Below, piece after piece: positions 8,310 to 15,894 of a stretch of 64,000 nucleotides of DNA (position 1 is its first letter; each line of letters starts with the position of its first letter). Both the position numbers and the translations under genes were made by a program. Origin of the DNA: an uncultured Roseateles sp. (GTDB taxonomy: Bacteria; Pseudomonadota; Gammaproteobacteria; Burkholderiales; Burkholderiaceae_C); NCBI RefSeq assembly GCF_963422335.1, contig NZ_OY729424.1, forward strand, positions 5,022,001 to 5,086,000, read 5' to 3'. The notes beneath the pieces were generated by a model. That model was given only the letters and a program-made list of their open reading frames with translations. It did no database searches and was not told the origin of the DNA.

Positions 8310-9176
8310 ATGCAGCCCCAAGACATCCAGCAAGAACTCGAGCGCGCGCGCGACAGCGGCCCCACCAAGACCCTGGTGATCCCCCCCTGCCCCGAGCTGC
8401 TGAGCCAGCTGCAACGGGTGATGGAGGCCGAGGACCCGGACCTGAACGCCGTGGCCCGCATCGCCGGCAGCGATGTGGCCATGTCGGCCGCCCTGCTGAA
8501 GCTGGTCAACAGCCCGCTGTATGCCCGAAGCCGCCGGGTCGAGACGATCGATCAGGCGATGTCCACCCTGGGCCTGCGCCAGACGGCGGCAATGCTGACC
8601 GGCTTTCTGGTGCGCTCCAGCCTGCCCGTCAACTCGCCGCTGCTGGGCCAGTTCTGGGAGCGCTCGGGCCGGCGCGCGCTGGCCCTGGGCCATATCGCCC
8701 GCCAGCTCTACAACCTCGAACCCGATCTGGCCCACACGATGGGCCTGTTCAGCCATGTCGGCATTCCGGTGATGCTGCAAGGCCTGCGTGGCTACAGCAG
8801 CACCCTGGTGGAGGCGCAGGCGCGCATCGACCGCTCCTTCATCGCCACCGAGAACGCCGCCCATCGCACCGACCATGCCGTGGTTGGCGCCCTGGTGGCA
8901 CGCACCTGGCGGCTGGCCCCCAGCATCCAGATGGCGGTGCGCCTGCACCACGACTTCAACATCTTCGGCGACGAGCAGCTGCCGATGGAAGTGCGCAGCC
9001 TGGTCGCCGCCAATCTGGTGGCCGACCACATGGTGCACCGCTACGACACCCTGGAGTCCGAGGCCGACTGGCTGGCCCATGGCCCGGTCTGCATGGATTT
9101 TCTGGGGGTCACCGAGATGGAGGTGACCGACTGGATGGACACCTTGCATGAGGCGTTCGCGGCGCCGACAAGCTGA
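8310..9176 (+). CDS. HDOD-domain signalling protein
   Basis: HDOD proteins are HD-related, usually non-catalytic regulators found in chemotaxis, biofilm and c-di-GMP networks. The 288-residue protein is a single HDOD domain. Recognisable parts are IAGSDVAMSAALLKLVNSPLY (about 52-72), the ETIDQAMSTLGL helix and a histidine-rich C-terminal half with LHHDFN. The ATG at 8310 (MQPQDIQQE) is chosen; an upstream in-frame extension to 7815 runs antisense through lapG and is not credible. The gene diverges from lapG-lapD, so a role in the same attachment pathway is possible but unproven. Confidence 0.8.
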   Translation: MQPQDIQQELERARDSGPTKTLVIPPCPELLSQLQRVMEAEDPDLNAVARIAGSDVAMSAALLKLVNSPLYARSRRVETIDQAMSTLGLRQTAAMLTGFLVRSSLPVNSPLLGQFWERSGRRALALGHIARQLYNLEPDLAHTMGLFSHVGIPVMLQGLRGYSSTLVEAQARIDRSFIATENAAHRTDHAVVGALVARTWRLAPSIQMAVRLHHDFNIFGDEQLPMEVRSLVAANLVADHMVHRYDTLESEADWLAHGPVCMDFLGVTEMEVTDWMDTLHEAFAAPTS

Positions 9177-9228
9177 TAACTTTGTGTGCCAGACCTTGCC
9201 GTACTCGGCGAGCTCTGGCTCCAACTGA

Positions 9229-10431
9229 CTAGGTGCGAAGCGCCGGCCAGGCCCAGAGGGTCAGCGCACGCAAGCACCACTCCGCGGGGCCATAGGCATA
9301 GCGGGCCAGCCACCAGCGGCTGCCGACCAGTTGCAAGGCGTACAAAACCAAAGCCATCAGCAGCACCCACAGCGGCGCCACCTGCCCCATCAGGCCCAGG
9401 CCGTAGGCGGTGAAGACCCAGGCGCAGACCAGCGACTGCAGCAGATAGTTCGACAGGGCCATGCGGCCCGCCGGCGCCAGCCAGGCGAGCGGCCGCGCAC
9501 CGGCGGGCCGCTGGAACAAAGCCATCAGCCCCAGCACATAGCTCAGGGTCAGGAGCGGCGCCGTCAGCAGATCGATGGCCAGGGCCAAGAGGGTCCAACT
9601 ATCGCCCAGCGCCAGGGCGGCCACGCTGGCATAGCACAGCGAGCCCAGCAGGCCCAGGCTCAGCGCCCAGGCCGGGCGCCCGCGCGGGGCCCACTGCCGC
9701 AGGCCCTCACGCCAGCCCTCGCCCTCGAACCAGCGCCGCCCGCCGGCCAGCCGGCCGAGCAGGAACATGGCCAGCGCACAAGGCGCCTGCACCAGCCAGA
9801 CCAGGCCCCAGGTGCTGGGCAGCTCGCGCAAGTGCTGCGCCACCACCGAGGCCGGCGACGCCAGATAGGCCTGCTGCGCCGCCTGCGCCTGGGCCTGTAT
9901 CTCGGGGGTAAAGCCATTTGCCCCAGAGATCAGCAGCAAGGCGCCCAGCAGGGCCCAGGCCAGCGCCGTCAGCCCTATCAACCGCCGCGCCCAGCGCAGC
10001 AGCAGCGCATCGGCACGCCCACGCTGCGCCAACAGCACCAGGCCCAGCAGCGCATAGGTGCTCAGGATGTCGCCGAGGTAGAGCAGCACCGCATGGGCCA
10101 GGCCCAGCAGCAACAGGCCCAGCTGGCGGCGCAGCATGCGCGGCACAAAGGCCTGGCCGGCGCGCTCGGCCGCGTCCATCTGCAGAATGAAGCTGTAGCC
10201 GAACAGAAAAGAGAACAGCAGGTAGAACTTGGTCTCGAACAGCAGCGCCACCATCCAGCGCACCCCCTGGTCCAGCGGAGCGTCGAACCGTGGGTCGCCC
10301 ACGCCCAGACCGAAAAAGGCCGAGGCGAAGGCGCCGATATTGACCACCAGAATGCCCAGCAGCGCAAAGCCGCGCAGGGCGTCGAGTTGCAGCAGGCGGG
10401 TGGGTGGGGAGGAAGGCGGCGACTCAAGCAC
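9229..10431 (-). CDS. DUF418-family multipass membrane protein
   Basis: The protein of about 400 residues begins with RLLQLDALRGFALLGILVVN, the typical first membrane segment of the DUF418 family. It has about ten hydrophobic helices, ending with the DUF418 C-terminal region (SNYLLQSLVC, then YGPAEWCLR). The function of the family is unknown. A GTG start at 10431 is chosen because it gives the normal family length and overlaps the stop of the upstream dehydrogenase-like gene by 8 bp, which implies translational coupling. A longer frame to 10758 lies inside that gene. It is third in a GNAT / OCD-like / DUF418 operon. Confidence 0.82.
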   Translation of the reverse strand: MLESPPSSPPTRLLQLDALRGFALLGILVVNIGAFASAFFGLGVGDPRFDAPLDQGVRWMVALLFETKFYLLFSFLFGYSFILQMDAAERAGQAFVPRMLRRQLGLLLLGLAHAVLLYLGDILSTYALLGLVLLAQRGRADALLLRWARRLIGLTALAWALLGALLLISGANGFTPEIQAQAQAAQQAYLASPASVVAQHLRELPSTWGLVWLVQAPCALAMFLLGRLAGGRRWFEGEGWREGLRQWAPRGRPAWALSLGLLGSLCYASVAALALGDSWTLLALAIDLLTAPLLTLSYVLGLMALFQRPAGARPLAWLAPAGRMALSNYLLQSLVCAWVFTAYGLGLMGQVAPLWVLLMALVLYALQLVGSRWWLARYAYGPAEWCLRALTLWAWPALRT

Positions 10432-11350
10432 CCGGGTGGCCCGGATAGCGTGCCGCCGCCACGCGCGCGGCGGCCAGATCCCAGCGGGCGCAGCCCACAC
10501 TCTTGAAGACGCGCGCACCGCACTGCGGTGCCGAGGGCGGGTCCAGCACCAGCTGTTCCAGGCCCTGCACCTCGGCCCAATCCACCCCGGCCTGCAGCAG
10601 ATCGCCGGCCTCGGCCCGGGCGCCGTCCAGATCATCGACAAACAGCGCCGCGCGCTGCACCAGGGCCGGTGGCAGCTCGGCCATGTCGTGACGGTAGGCG
10701 CCGACGGCAATGACCAAGGCATCCTGCACGGCCGAGTCGGCCAGCACCGGCGTGGCACTGGTGGTGGCGGTGATGATCAGATCCCAGGGCCGCGAACTCT
10801 GCTGATCCGGGGCCAGGGCTTGCGCCGCTATGCCTATCGCTTGCAGCCGTTGGGCGAAGGTGCTCGATGCCGATGCGTTGCGCCCCTGCACCTGCAGGCG
10901 TGCCTGTGGCAGCAGGGCAGCCAGCGCTTCGGCATGCACCAGCGCCTGCGCACCGCTGCCTATCAGCAAGACGTTTTGCGCTTCGGCCGCGCCCAGCAGG
11001 CGCGCCGCCAGCAGGCTGACCGCGGCCGTGCGCCGGGCGGTCAGGGTCGGGCCATCGAGCTGCATCAGGCGCTGGCCGGTGCGGGTGTCCATCACCACCA
11101 CCTCGCCCTGTATCGTCGACAGGCCCAGGCTGGCATTGCCGGCGTGGACGGTGACCAGCTTGGTGATGCTCAGGCCGCGGCTCACCGCCGGCATCACCAG
11201 CAGGGTGCCGGCGGCGCCCAGCGGCACGACCAGGCGCGTCGGACAGACGACCAGGCCGGCCGCATGCTCGCGGCACACTGTCTCCAGTTCGGCCAGCAAG
11301 GCGGCCCATGGCAAGGCCGCCCTTGTGGCCTCGGCGTCCAGCGTCCGCAT
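10424..11350 (-). CDS. Ornithine cyclodeaminase / mu-crystallin family protein (possible delta-1-pyrroline-2-carboxylate reductase)
   Basis: The 308-residue cytosolic protein belongs to a family of NAD(P)-dependent enzymes that includes ornithine cyclodeaminase, alanine dehydrogenase and delta-1-pyrroline-2-carboxylate reductase of hydroxyproline catabolism. Visible features are the substrate-site motif DGPTLTARRTAA (about 99-110), the Rossmann motif LLIGSGAQA (about 128-136), VGAYRHDMAEL and the C-terminal FKSVG. Canonical ornithine cyclodeaminase cannot be asserted; the shorter form and the TARRTAA motif fit the reductase branch better. It starts 1 bp after the GNAT gene ends. Confidence 0.8.
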   Translation of the reverse strand: MRTLDAEATRAALPWAALLAELETVCREHAAGLVVCPTRLVVPLGAAGTLLVMPAVSRGLSITKLVTVHAGNASLGLSTIQGEVVVMDTRTGQRLMQLDGPTLTARRTAAVSLLAARLLGAAEAQNVLLIGSGAQALVHAEALAALLPQARLQVQGRNASASSTFAQRLQAIGIAAQALAPDQQSSRPWDLIITATTSATPVLADSAVQDALVIAVGAYRHDMAELPPALVQRAALFVDDLDGARAEAGDLLQAGVDWAEVQGLEQLVLDPPSAPQCGARVFKSVGCARWDLAAARVAAARYPGHPGA

Positions 11351-11351
11351 C

Positions 11352-11879
11352 TCAGGCCTCCCGCGCCAGCCACTCGGCCTGCGTCATCTCATAGGTCGAG
11401 CAGTCGTTCTCGTACCAGCGCTCCACGCCGCGGTAGCGCATGCCCAGGCGCTGCATCACCCGCGCCGAGGCGGTGTTCGCCTGATCACACACGGCGAGCA
11501 AGAGCGGCGTCTGCACCGTCTCGAATGCGAACGCTGCCATCGCTTGCGCCGCCTCGGAGGCAAAGCCCTGGCTCTGCTTGTCGCGCCGCAGCCGCCAGCC
11601 TATCTCCAGCGGATTGGCCATGTCGCGGGCCAGGTACTGGATGCAGCCGGTGCCTATCACCTCGCCGCCGGCCAACTCGACAAAGGCCCACCAGGAGAAG
11701 CCCCACTCGGCCCAGCGCGCCTTGACCCGGTCCACCATCGCCTGTGTCTCTTCCAGGGTCTCGGCCTTGCCGGTGATGTAGCGCATCACCTCGGCATCAC
11801 CGTTGACGGCATGCAGGCCCTGCAGGTGCCGGTCATTGAGAGGCTCGAGGCGCAGGCGGGGAGTGGTGAGGATGGTCAT
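11352..11879 (-). CDS. GNAT-family N-acetyltransferase (RimJ/RimL type)
   Basis: The 175-residue protein starts TTPRLRLEPLNDRHL, the typical opening of RimJ/RimL-like acetyltransferases. It keeps the acetyl-CoA loop region around RDKQSQGFASEAAQAM and the C-terminal motif NTASARVMQRLGM. The acceptor is unknown. The ATG at 11879 (MTILTTPRL) fits the family start; a longer frame to 11921 runs into the tetR promoter. It is the first gene of a three-gene leftward operon and diverges from tetR, so the TetR operator at 11931-11945 may also affect it. Confidence 0.82.
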   Translation of the reverse strand: MTILTTPRLRLEPLNDRHLQGLHAVNGDAEVMRYITGKAETLEETQAMVDRVKARWAEWGFSWWAFVELAGGEVIGTGCIQYLARDMANPLEIGWRLRRDKQSQGFASEAAQAMAAFAFETVQTPLLLAVCDQANTASARVMQRLGMRYRGVERWYENDCSTYEMTQAEWLAREA

Positions 11880-11922
11880 GCGAAGAATGGGGTGGTGAAG
11901 CGAGATCAAGTCTAGCGGCAAC

Positions 11923-11951
11923 TTGACAGACTACCTAGTGGTAGGTAATGA
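11923..11951 (+). promoter_or_regulatory. tetR promoter
   Basis: A consensus -35 box TTGACA (11923-11928) is followed after 17 bp by TAATGA (11946-11951) as the -10. The 15-bp operator at 11931-11945 fills the spacer, so bound repressor would exclude RNA polymerase. The -10 ends only 7 bp before the chosen ATG, so a normal start point would give a transcript with almost no leader. Confidence 0.6.
11931..11945. promoter_or_regulatory. Candidate TetR operator, copy 1
   Basis: The site CTACCTAGTGGTAGG contains an inverted repeat with perfect arms CTACC/GGTAG around TAGT. It sits between the -35 and -10 of the tetR promoter. A second copy, identical at 13 of 15 positions, precedes the SDR gene at 12565-12579. 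Confidence 0.65.
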
Positions 11952-11958
11952 TGAGCAC

Positions 11959-12540
11959 ATGCCAGCCACAGACTCCAGAACCGACACCCGCGAACGCATA
12001 CTGAACGCGGCACAGATGTTTGCACAAATGCGAGGCTTCAATGCCTTTAGCTATGCCGATATCGCCGAGGCGGTGGGGGTGCGCAAGGCCAGCATCCACC
12101 ATCACTTCCCATCCAAGGATGACCTCGAACTCGAACTCGTGCAGCGCTATCGCCTGCAGTTCGGCGCGCAACTGGAATGCGTCGAGCGAGAGCAGTCCAC
12201 GGCGCTGGGGCGCCTGACCGGTTACGGCGCGCTGTACCGGGCGACGCTCAGCGCCGGCGGTATTTGTCTGTGCGGAATGATGGCGTCCGATATACAGGCC
12301 CTGCCCGACGCGCTGCGCGCGCCGCTGCACGCGTTCTTCGAGGAGCAGGCGGCCTGGTTGTCCCAGGTGCTGGACGACGGGCGCAAGAACGGTGAATTCG
12401 TGTTTCGCGGGCCGGCGCTACGGCGCGCGCAATTGGTGCTGGCGACCTTGCAAGGCGGGCTGATCATTGCCCATGCCTCGCGAGATGAAAGCCAGTTCGA
12501 CTCACTGCTGGACGACCTGGTCGCCAGTGTCGCCCAGTAG
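11959..12540 (+). CDS. TetR/AcrR-family transcriptional repressor
   Basis: The 193-residue protein has an N-terminal TetR helix-turn-helix (about residues 10-56: RERILNAAQMFA, then YADIAEAVGVRKASIHHHFPSKDDL) and an all-helical ligand domain. The family normally binds short palindromes and releases them on binding a small molecule. Two matching palindromes, one in its own promoter and one just before the following SDR gene, point to autoregulation and control of that gene. The ATG at 11959 is preferred; a TTG at 11923 would put the promoter inside the coding region. A hairpin terminator overlaps its stop codon. Confidence 0.9.
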   Translation: MPATDSRTDTRERILNAAQMFAQMRGFNAFSYADIAEAVGVRKASIHHHFPSKDDLELELVQRYRLQFGAQLECVEREQSTALGRLTGYGALYRATLSAGGICLCGMMASDIQALPDALRAPLHAFFEEQAAWLSQVLDDGRKNGEFVFRGPALRRAQLVLATLQGGLIIAHASRDESQFDSLLDDLVASVAQ

Positions 12541-12553
12541 TGGGCTTTTTTTT
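12532..12553 (+). terminator. Intrinsic terminator overlapping the tetR stop codon
   Basis: The stem GCCCA/TGGGC (12532-12536 and 12541-12545) encloses a GTAG loop that contains the tetR stop codon TAG. Eight T residues follow directly. The stem is short (5 bp) but G+C-rich, and the T-run is strong. Confidence 0.65.
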
Positions 12554-12564
12554 ATCTCAACAAC

Positions 12565-12579
12565 CTACCTACTGATAGG
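12565..12579. promoter_or_regulatory. Candidate TetR operator, copy 2
   Basis: CTACCTACTGATAGG matches copy 1 at 13 of 15 positions, with arms CTACC/GATAG. It lies 6 bp before the SDR start codon and partly covers the AGGA ribosome-binding sequence at 12577-12580. Binding here would block transcription into, and possibly translation of, the SDR gene. Confidence 0.6.
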
Positions 12580-12585
12580 ATAGTC

Positions 12586-13359
12586 ATGACACTCCCTCTC
12601 CACGACTTCAAGAACCAAACCGCCGTGATCACTGGCGGCGCCAGCGGCATAGGCCTGGCCACTGCTCGGCGGCTGTCGGGCTTGGGCGCCCGCGTCGTGC
12701 TGGTGGGGCGCGACCTAGAGAAAGGCCAGGCCGCTGCGCAATCGCTGGACAACGCCGTATTCGCGCGCGCAGACCTGACCCAGGCCGATCAAGTGCAGGC
12801 CCTGGCGGCCCGCCTCGCCGACGAGCAAGGGCCGGTGCGCTATCTGGTCAACGCGGCCGGTGTGTTCAGCCCCAAGTCCTTCGTCGATCACACGGTGCAA
12901 GACTACGACCGCTACCTTGACATCAACCGAGGCACCTTCTTCCTCACCCAGGCGCTGGTACGCCAAATGATCGCCACCGGCAACGGTGGTGCGATCGTGA
13001 ACGTCGGTTCGATGTGGGCACACCAGGCGGTGAAGCTCACGCCGTCATCGGCCTACTCGATGGCCAAAGCCGGCCTGCACGCCTTGACTCAGCACCTGGC
13101 CATGGAGCTCGCTGACGCCGGCATCCGCGTCAACGCCGTGGCCCCGGCCGTGGTCGAGACACCGGTCTACGAGGCTTTCATTCCACGCGAGGAAGTGAAG
13201 GCCGCGCTGCAGGGCTTCAATGCCTTCCACCCGATCGGGCGAATCGGTACGCCGGATGACGTGGCGGGGGCGATCGAGTTCCTGCTGTCTAGTCAGTCCG
13301 CATGGATCACGGGCACCACGCTGGACGTGGACGGTGGCGTCATGGCCGGACGCAACTGA
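12586..13359 (+). CDS. Short-chain dehydrogenase/reductase (SDR), classical type
   Basis: This 257-residue cytosolic NAD(P)-dependent oxidoreductase has the full classical SDR set: the cofactor motif TGGASGIG (16-23), NAAG (89-92), the catalytic S142, Y157 and K161 (YSMAK), and the C-terminal WITGTTLDVDGG. The aspartate/arginine pattern after the second strand (VGRD) suggests either cofactor is possible. The substrate is unknown. It follows tetR on the same strand, separated by a terminator and a second copy of the TetR operator, and is therefore probably the main target of that repressor. Confidence 0.9.
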   Translation: MTLPLHDFKNQTAVITGGASGIGLATARRLSGLGARVVLVGRDLEKGQAAAQSLDNAVFARADLTQADQVQALAARLADEQGPVRYLVNAAGVFSPKSFVDHTVQDYDRYLDINRGTFFLTQALVRQMIATGNGGAIVNVGSMWAHQAVKLTPSSAYSMAKAGLHALTQHLAMELADAGIRVNAVAPAVVETPVYEAFIPREEVKAALQGFNAFHPIGRIGTPDDVAGAIEFLLSSQSAWITGTTLDVDGGVMAGRN

Positions 13360-13690
13360 CTGCACAGCAGCACTTGGCGCGCCCCGGCCACTGCTCGCGC
13401 CGGCGGGCTGCATTTCATCGCAAGGCACTGGCCGCCGGCGCACGCCCCCGTTCAAATCGCTCGCGGACGTCTACACGCTGCTGATACAGGGTGTTAGCCG
13501 CCACATGAGCTGCCAATCCCGACAGAGCGGCAAGCCAGTCTTGTCAGACTCACCAGAGGGGCCCATTCATCACCATCAGCTTTGCTTGCGCCATCCGGCG
13601 CACGGCGGACCGCCGCTGCGCCTTTCGATTGACGACACCCGGCACAAGCGGGTGCTCTCGCCATCTGCAATTTCTACCGGAATTCTCAAA
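13360..13690. other. 331-bp gap between the SDR and lipoprotein genes
   Basis: I find no convincing gene here. The only noticeable structure is a short inverted repeat, CACCCG/CGGGTG with a 7-nt spacer, roughly 50 bp before the lipoprotein start. It has no T-run. The promoter of the lipoprotein gene presumably lies in this stretch, but no clear -35/-10 pair could be chosen. Confidence 0.4.
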
Positions 13691-14527
13691 ATGACTACTC
13701 GACTGCATCTGTCCGCGCTATGCGCCGCTCTGTGCCTGTCCCTCACCGCCTGCGGCGGCGGCGGTGACGACAATCCCTTGCCGCCCGCACCCAGACCCAT
13801 GGCGCTGAACGCCGACAATATGCTCGATGCCGTTGGCGTCGCCGCCCTGGCCCATCAGCGTGCCCATGGCGATGCAGCTCTGCTGCTGAGCGCGGTGTTC
13901 AACAACTATGTGCAACAAACTCCTGCCGGCACCTACCCCTGCGCCGCCTCGGGCACCCTCACACTGACACGCCCCAGCCCGCTGCTATGGAACTACACGG
14001 CGCAGAACTGCGACAGCGGCGCGTTGCTGATCAAGAGCGGCCAGCTGCAGATCGATGCCACGCTGCCAACCGGCCAGGGCCTGAAGTTCCAGTTCACCGA
14101 CGCCCTCTACCGCGCGAGTGCAACGCCCGCTGCAGCCCTGCAAACCGCCACGGGCTCACTGACCGTGCTGATCAATGTGGCAGACGATCTGGGCAAGCGC
14201 AGCACCGGCAGCATGAGCTTCACCAGCAACGGCCGTGCCGACAGCTATACCGACATCTTCATCGCGAACAAGACCAGCGATGCGGGCTTCGTGCAATACG
14301 GTGCGTCGCTCAAAACGCCGCGCTTCGCCTACCCGCTGAAGACGCTGTTCGACCAGCGCAGCCTGGCGATGACCCTGGAGGCCGAGGATGGCTCTTCGGT
14401 CACGGCCACCGATCTGGGCAGCAGCACCCGGCTGGAACTGCGCGCCAGCGCCGGTGCCGAACCCACGCTGAGCAAGACGGTCAGCGACAGCGAGCTCGAC
14501 GCCGCCCTCAGTCGCGCATTGCAATAG
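13691..14527 (+). CDS. Predicted lipoprotein of unknown function
   Basis: The 278-residue protein has a lipoprotein signal ending in LSLTAC with the lipidated cysteine at C21, followed by a flexible GGGGDDNPLPPAPRP linker. The remainder is polar and threonine/serine-rich with alternating hydrophobic residues (for example TGSLTVLINVADDLG), consistent with a beta-rich periplasmic or outer-membrane-anchored domain. Two cysteines (in YPCAAS and AQNCDSG) could form a disulphide. No family is recognised. The start at 13691 is set by the signal peptide; the frame is open further upstream but without a plausible start. Confidence 0.75.
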   Translation: MTTRLHLSALCAALCLSLTACGGGGDDNPLPPAPRPMALNADNMLDAVGVAALAHQRAHGDAALLLSAVFNNYVQQTPAGTYPCAASGTLTLTRPSPLLWNYTAQNCDSGALLIKSGQLQIDATLPTGQGLKFQFTDALYRASATPAAALQTATGSLTVLINVADDLGKRSTGSMSFTSNGRADSYTDIFIANKTSDAGFVQYGASLKTPRFAYPLKTLFDQRSLAMTLEAEDGSSVTATDLGSSTRLELRASAGAEPTLSKTVSDSELDAALSRALQ

Positions 14528-14544
14528 CAAGCTGCCGGCTGGCC

Positions 14545-15381
14545 TCAGGACGCGACGGCCGTCAGCTCAGCCAGGCGTGCCTGCAGATCGGCCAACTGCC
14601 GCTTCAGCGCCGTGTTCTCGGCCATCAGTGTGTCCACCGCCTGCTGCAGCTGGGCGATTTGTTCGTCGCTTTCCCAGGGCGGCGCACCGCTCGCGAGCTC
14701 AGCCGGGGTTTCAGCGGTGGTCTCCACCGGCGGGCGCGATGCCGACTTGGCCTCGCGCACGCGCTTGGCCGCATCGCGCAACTCCTTCTTGCCGCCGGCC
14801 ACGGCCGCCACCTGCTCCTCGCTGGGCAGGCTGGCCACGGCAGCGGCGGCATTGATCGAGATCGTGCCCTGCTTGACGGCCTCCACCAGCTCCGGCGCGG
14901 CGCTCTTCTGGATCTTCTCGATCTGCACCACCGTGTTGCTGCTGATGCGCGCCGCCTTGGCAATGGCCTCGCGTGTGTTCAGCGGCTCGGCGGCCGGTGG
15001 CGCGCCTTCTACCGCGGCCACCGCCGCCGGGGCGGGTTCGCTGGCCGCCTGGCTGCGGCGCGCCGCGATGATCTCCTTCTTGCGCAGGGCCAGCACGCCG
15101 CGCTGGAAGTCCGACACGCTGCGCCGGCCCAGGTGCTGGTCGATCATCCACAGATGCACGTCGTCCATGGACTTGAAGCGGTCGTTCTGCACGGTCTGAA
15201 ACGACAGGCCGTGCTTCTGGCAGATGCCATAGCGGTTGTGCCCGTCGACCAGCACCTCGCCCCACAGCACCAGCGCGTCGCGGCAGCCTTCGGCCAGGAT
15301 GCTGCGCTCCAGCGCCTGATGTTCATCGGTCGTCAGTGGATCGATGTAGGCGCGCAGTTCTTCAAGTACCGTGATGTTCAT
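14545..15381 (-). CDS. ParB/Srx-like N-terminal domain protein with C-terminal coiled coil
   Basis: The 278-residue protein starts with a ParB N-terminal-like domain (about 1-105) including VLVDGHNRYGICQKHG, the DGHxR motif of the ParB/Srx fold. A central segment contains a helix-turn-helix-like stretch (TREAIAKAARISSNTVVQIEKI). A 35-residue leucine-zipper coiled coil (IAQLQQAVDTLMAENTALK) ends it. Similar proteins are annotated as plasmid replication or partition proteins, but here there is no parA, no parS-like repeat and no replication gene nearby. A chromosomal DNA-binding role is the safer reading. Confidence 0.7.
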   Translation of the reverse strand: MNITVLEELRAYIDPLTTDEHQALERSILAEGCRDALVLWGEVLVDGHNRYGICQKHGLSFQTVQNDRFKSMDDVHLWMIDQHLGRRSVSDFQRGVLALRKKEIIAARRSQAASEPAPAAVAAVEGAPPAAEPLNTREAIAKAARISSNTVVQIEKIQKSAAPELVEAVKQGTISINAAAAVASLPSEEQVAAVAGGKKELRDAAKRVREAKSASRPPVETTAETPAELASGAPPWESDEQIAQLQQAVDTLMAENTALKRQLADLQARLAELTAVAS

Positions 15382-15571
15382 GTCGGAGCGGGGAGCGTGT
15401 AGCGGATAGGGGGCGGCATTCTATGTCGGCCCCGGTGCGGCGGCGTTTCCAGCCGGGCAGACTGCCGGGTCATGTCCGGATCTGACCGCCAACGGTCCGT
15501 CATCGACTCGACGGCGCGCGGCGACCCAGGCAAGCTGGCGCCACTTGTCTTCACTGCCCACAGGACAGCCC

Positions 15572-15880
15572 ATGCTCCAACTCCGCCCCACCTGCGAACA
15601 CTGCAACAAGGCCCTGCCGCCTGCCTCCACCGAGGCGCGCATCTGCTCCTACGAGTGCACCTTCTGCGCCGGCTGCGTCGATGCGGTGCTGGGCAATATC
15701 TGCCCGAATTGCGGTGGCGGCTTCGTGCCCAGGCCCGTGCGGCCGGCGCGCAACTGGAAGGGCGACAACTTCCTGGGCAAGGACCCGGCCAGCACGACGG
15801 TGAAGCACCGGCCCGTCGACGCGGCCGCGCATGCACTGTTGGCTGCCGCCATCAACGGCATTGCACCCGAGCAGCGCTGA
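15572..15880 (+). CDS. DUF1272 zinc-binding protein
   Basis: The 102-residue protein carries closely spaced cysteine pairs (CEHCNK, CSYECTFCAGC, CPNCGGGF; about residues 8-50), which fits the DUF1272 family of small predicted zinc-ribbon proteins. The C-terminal half is short and basic, with RPVRPARNWKGD. The function is unknown. The ATG at 15572 (MLQLRPTCEHC) places the first cysteine pair near the N-terminus as usual; a start at 15545 would add nine residues. Confidence 0.8.
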   Translation: MLQLRPTCEHCNKALPPASTEARICSYECTFCAGCVDAVLGNICPNCGGGFVPRPVRPARNWKGDNFLGKDPASTTVKHRPVDAAAHALLAAAINGIAPEQR

Positions 15881-15894
15881 GCGCCACCGCCGGG

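Noticed and set aside
13630..13660. CACCCG/CGGGTG inverted repeat before the lipoprotein gene
   Set aside because: The arms are short, there is no T-run, and no conserved partner site was found; it is within chance for a G+C-rich region.
13220..13690. Upstream extension of the lipoprotein reading frame into the SDR gene
   Set aside because: No plausible start, it overlaps the SDR coding region, and the signal peptide begins at 13691.
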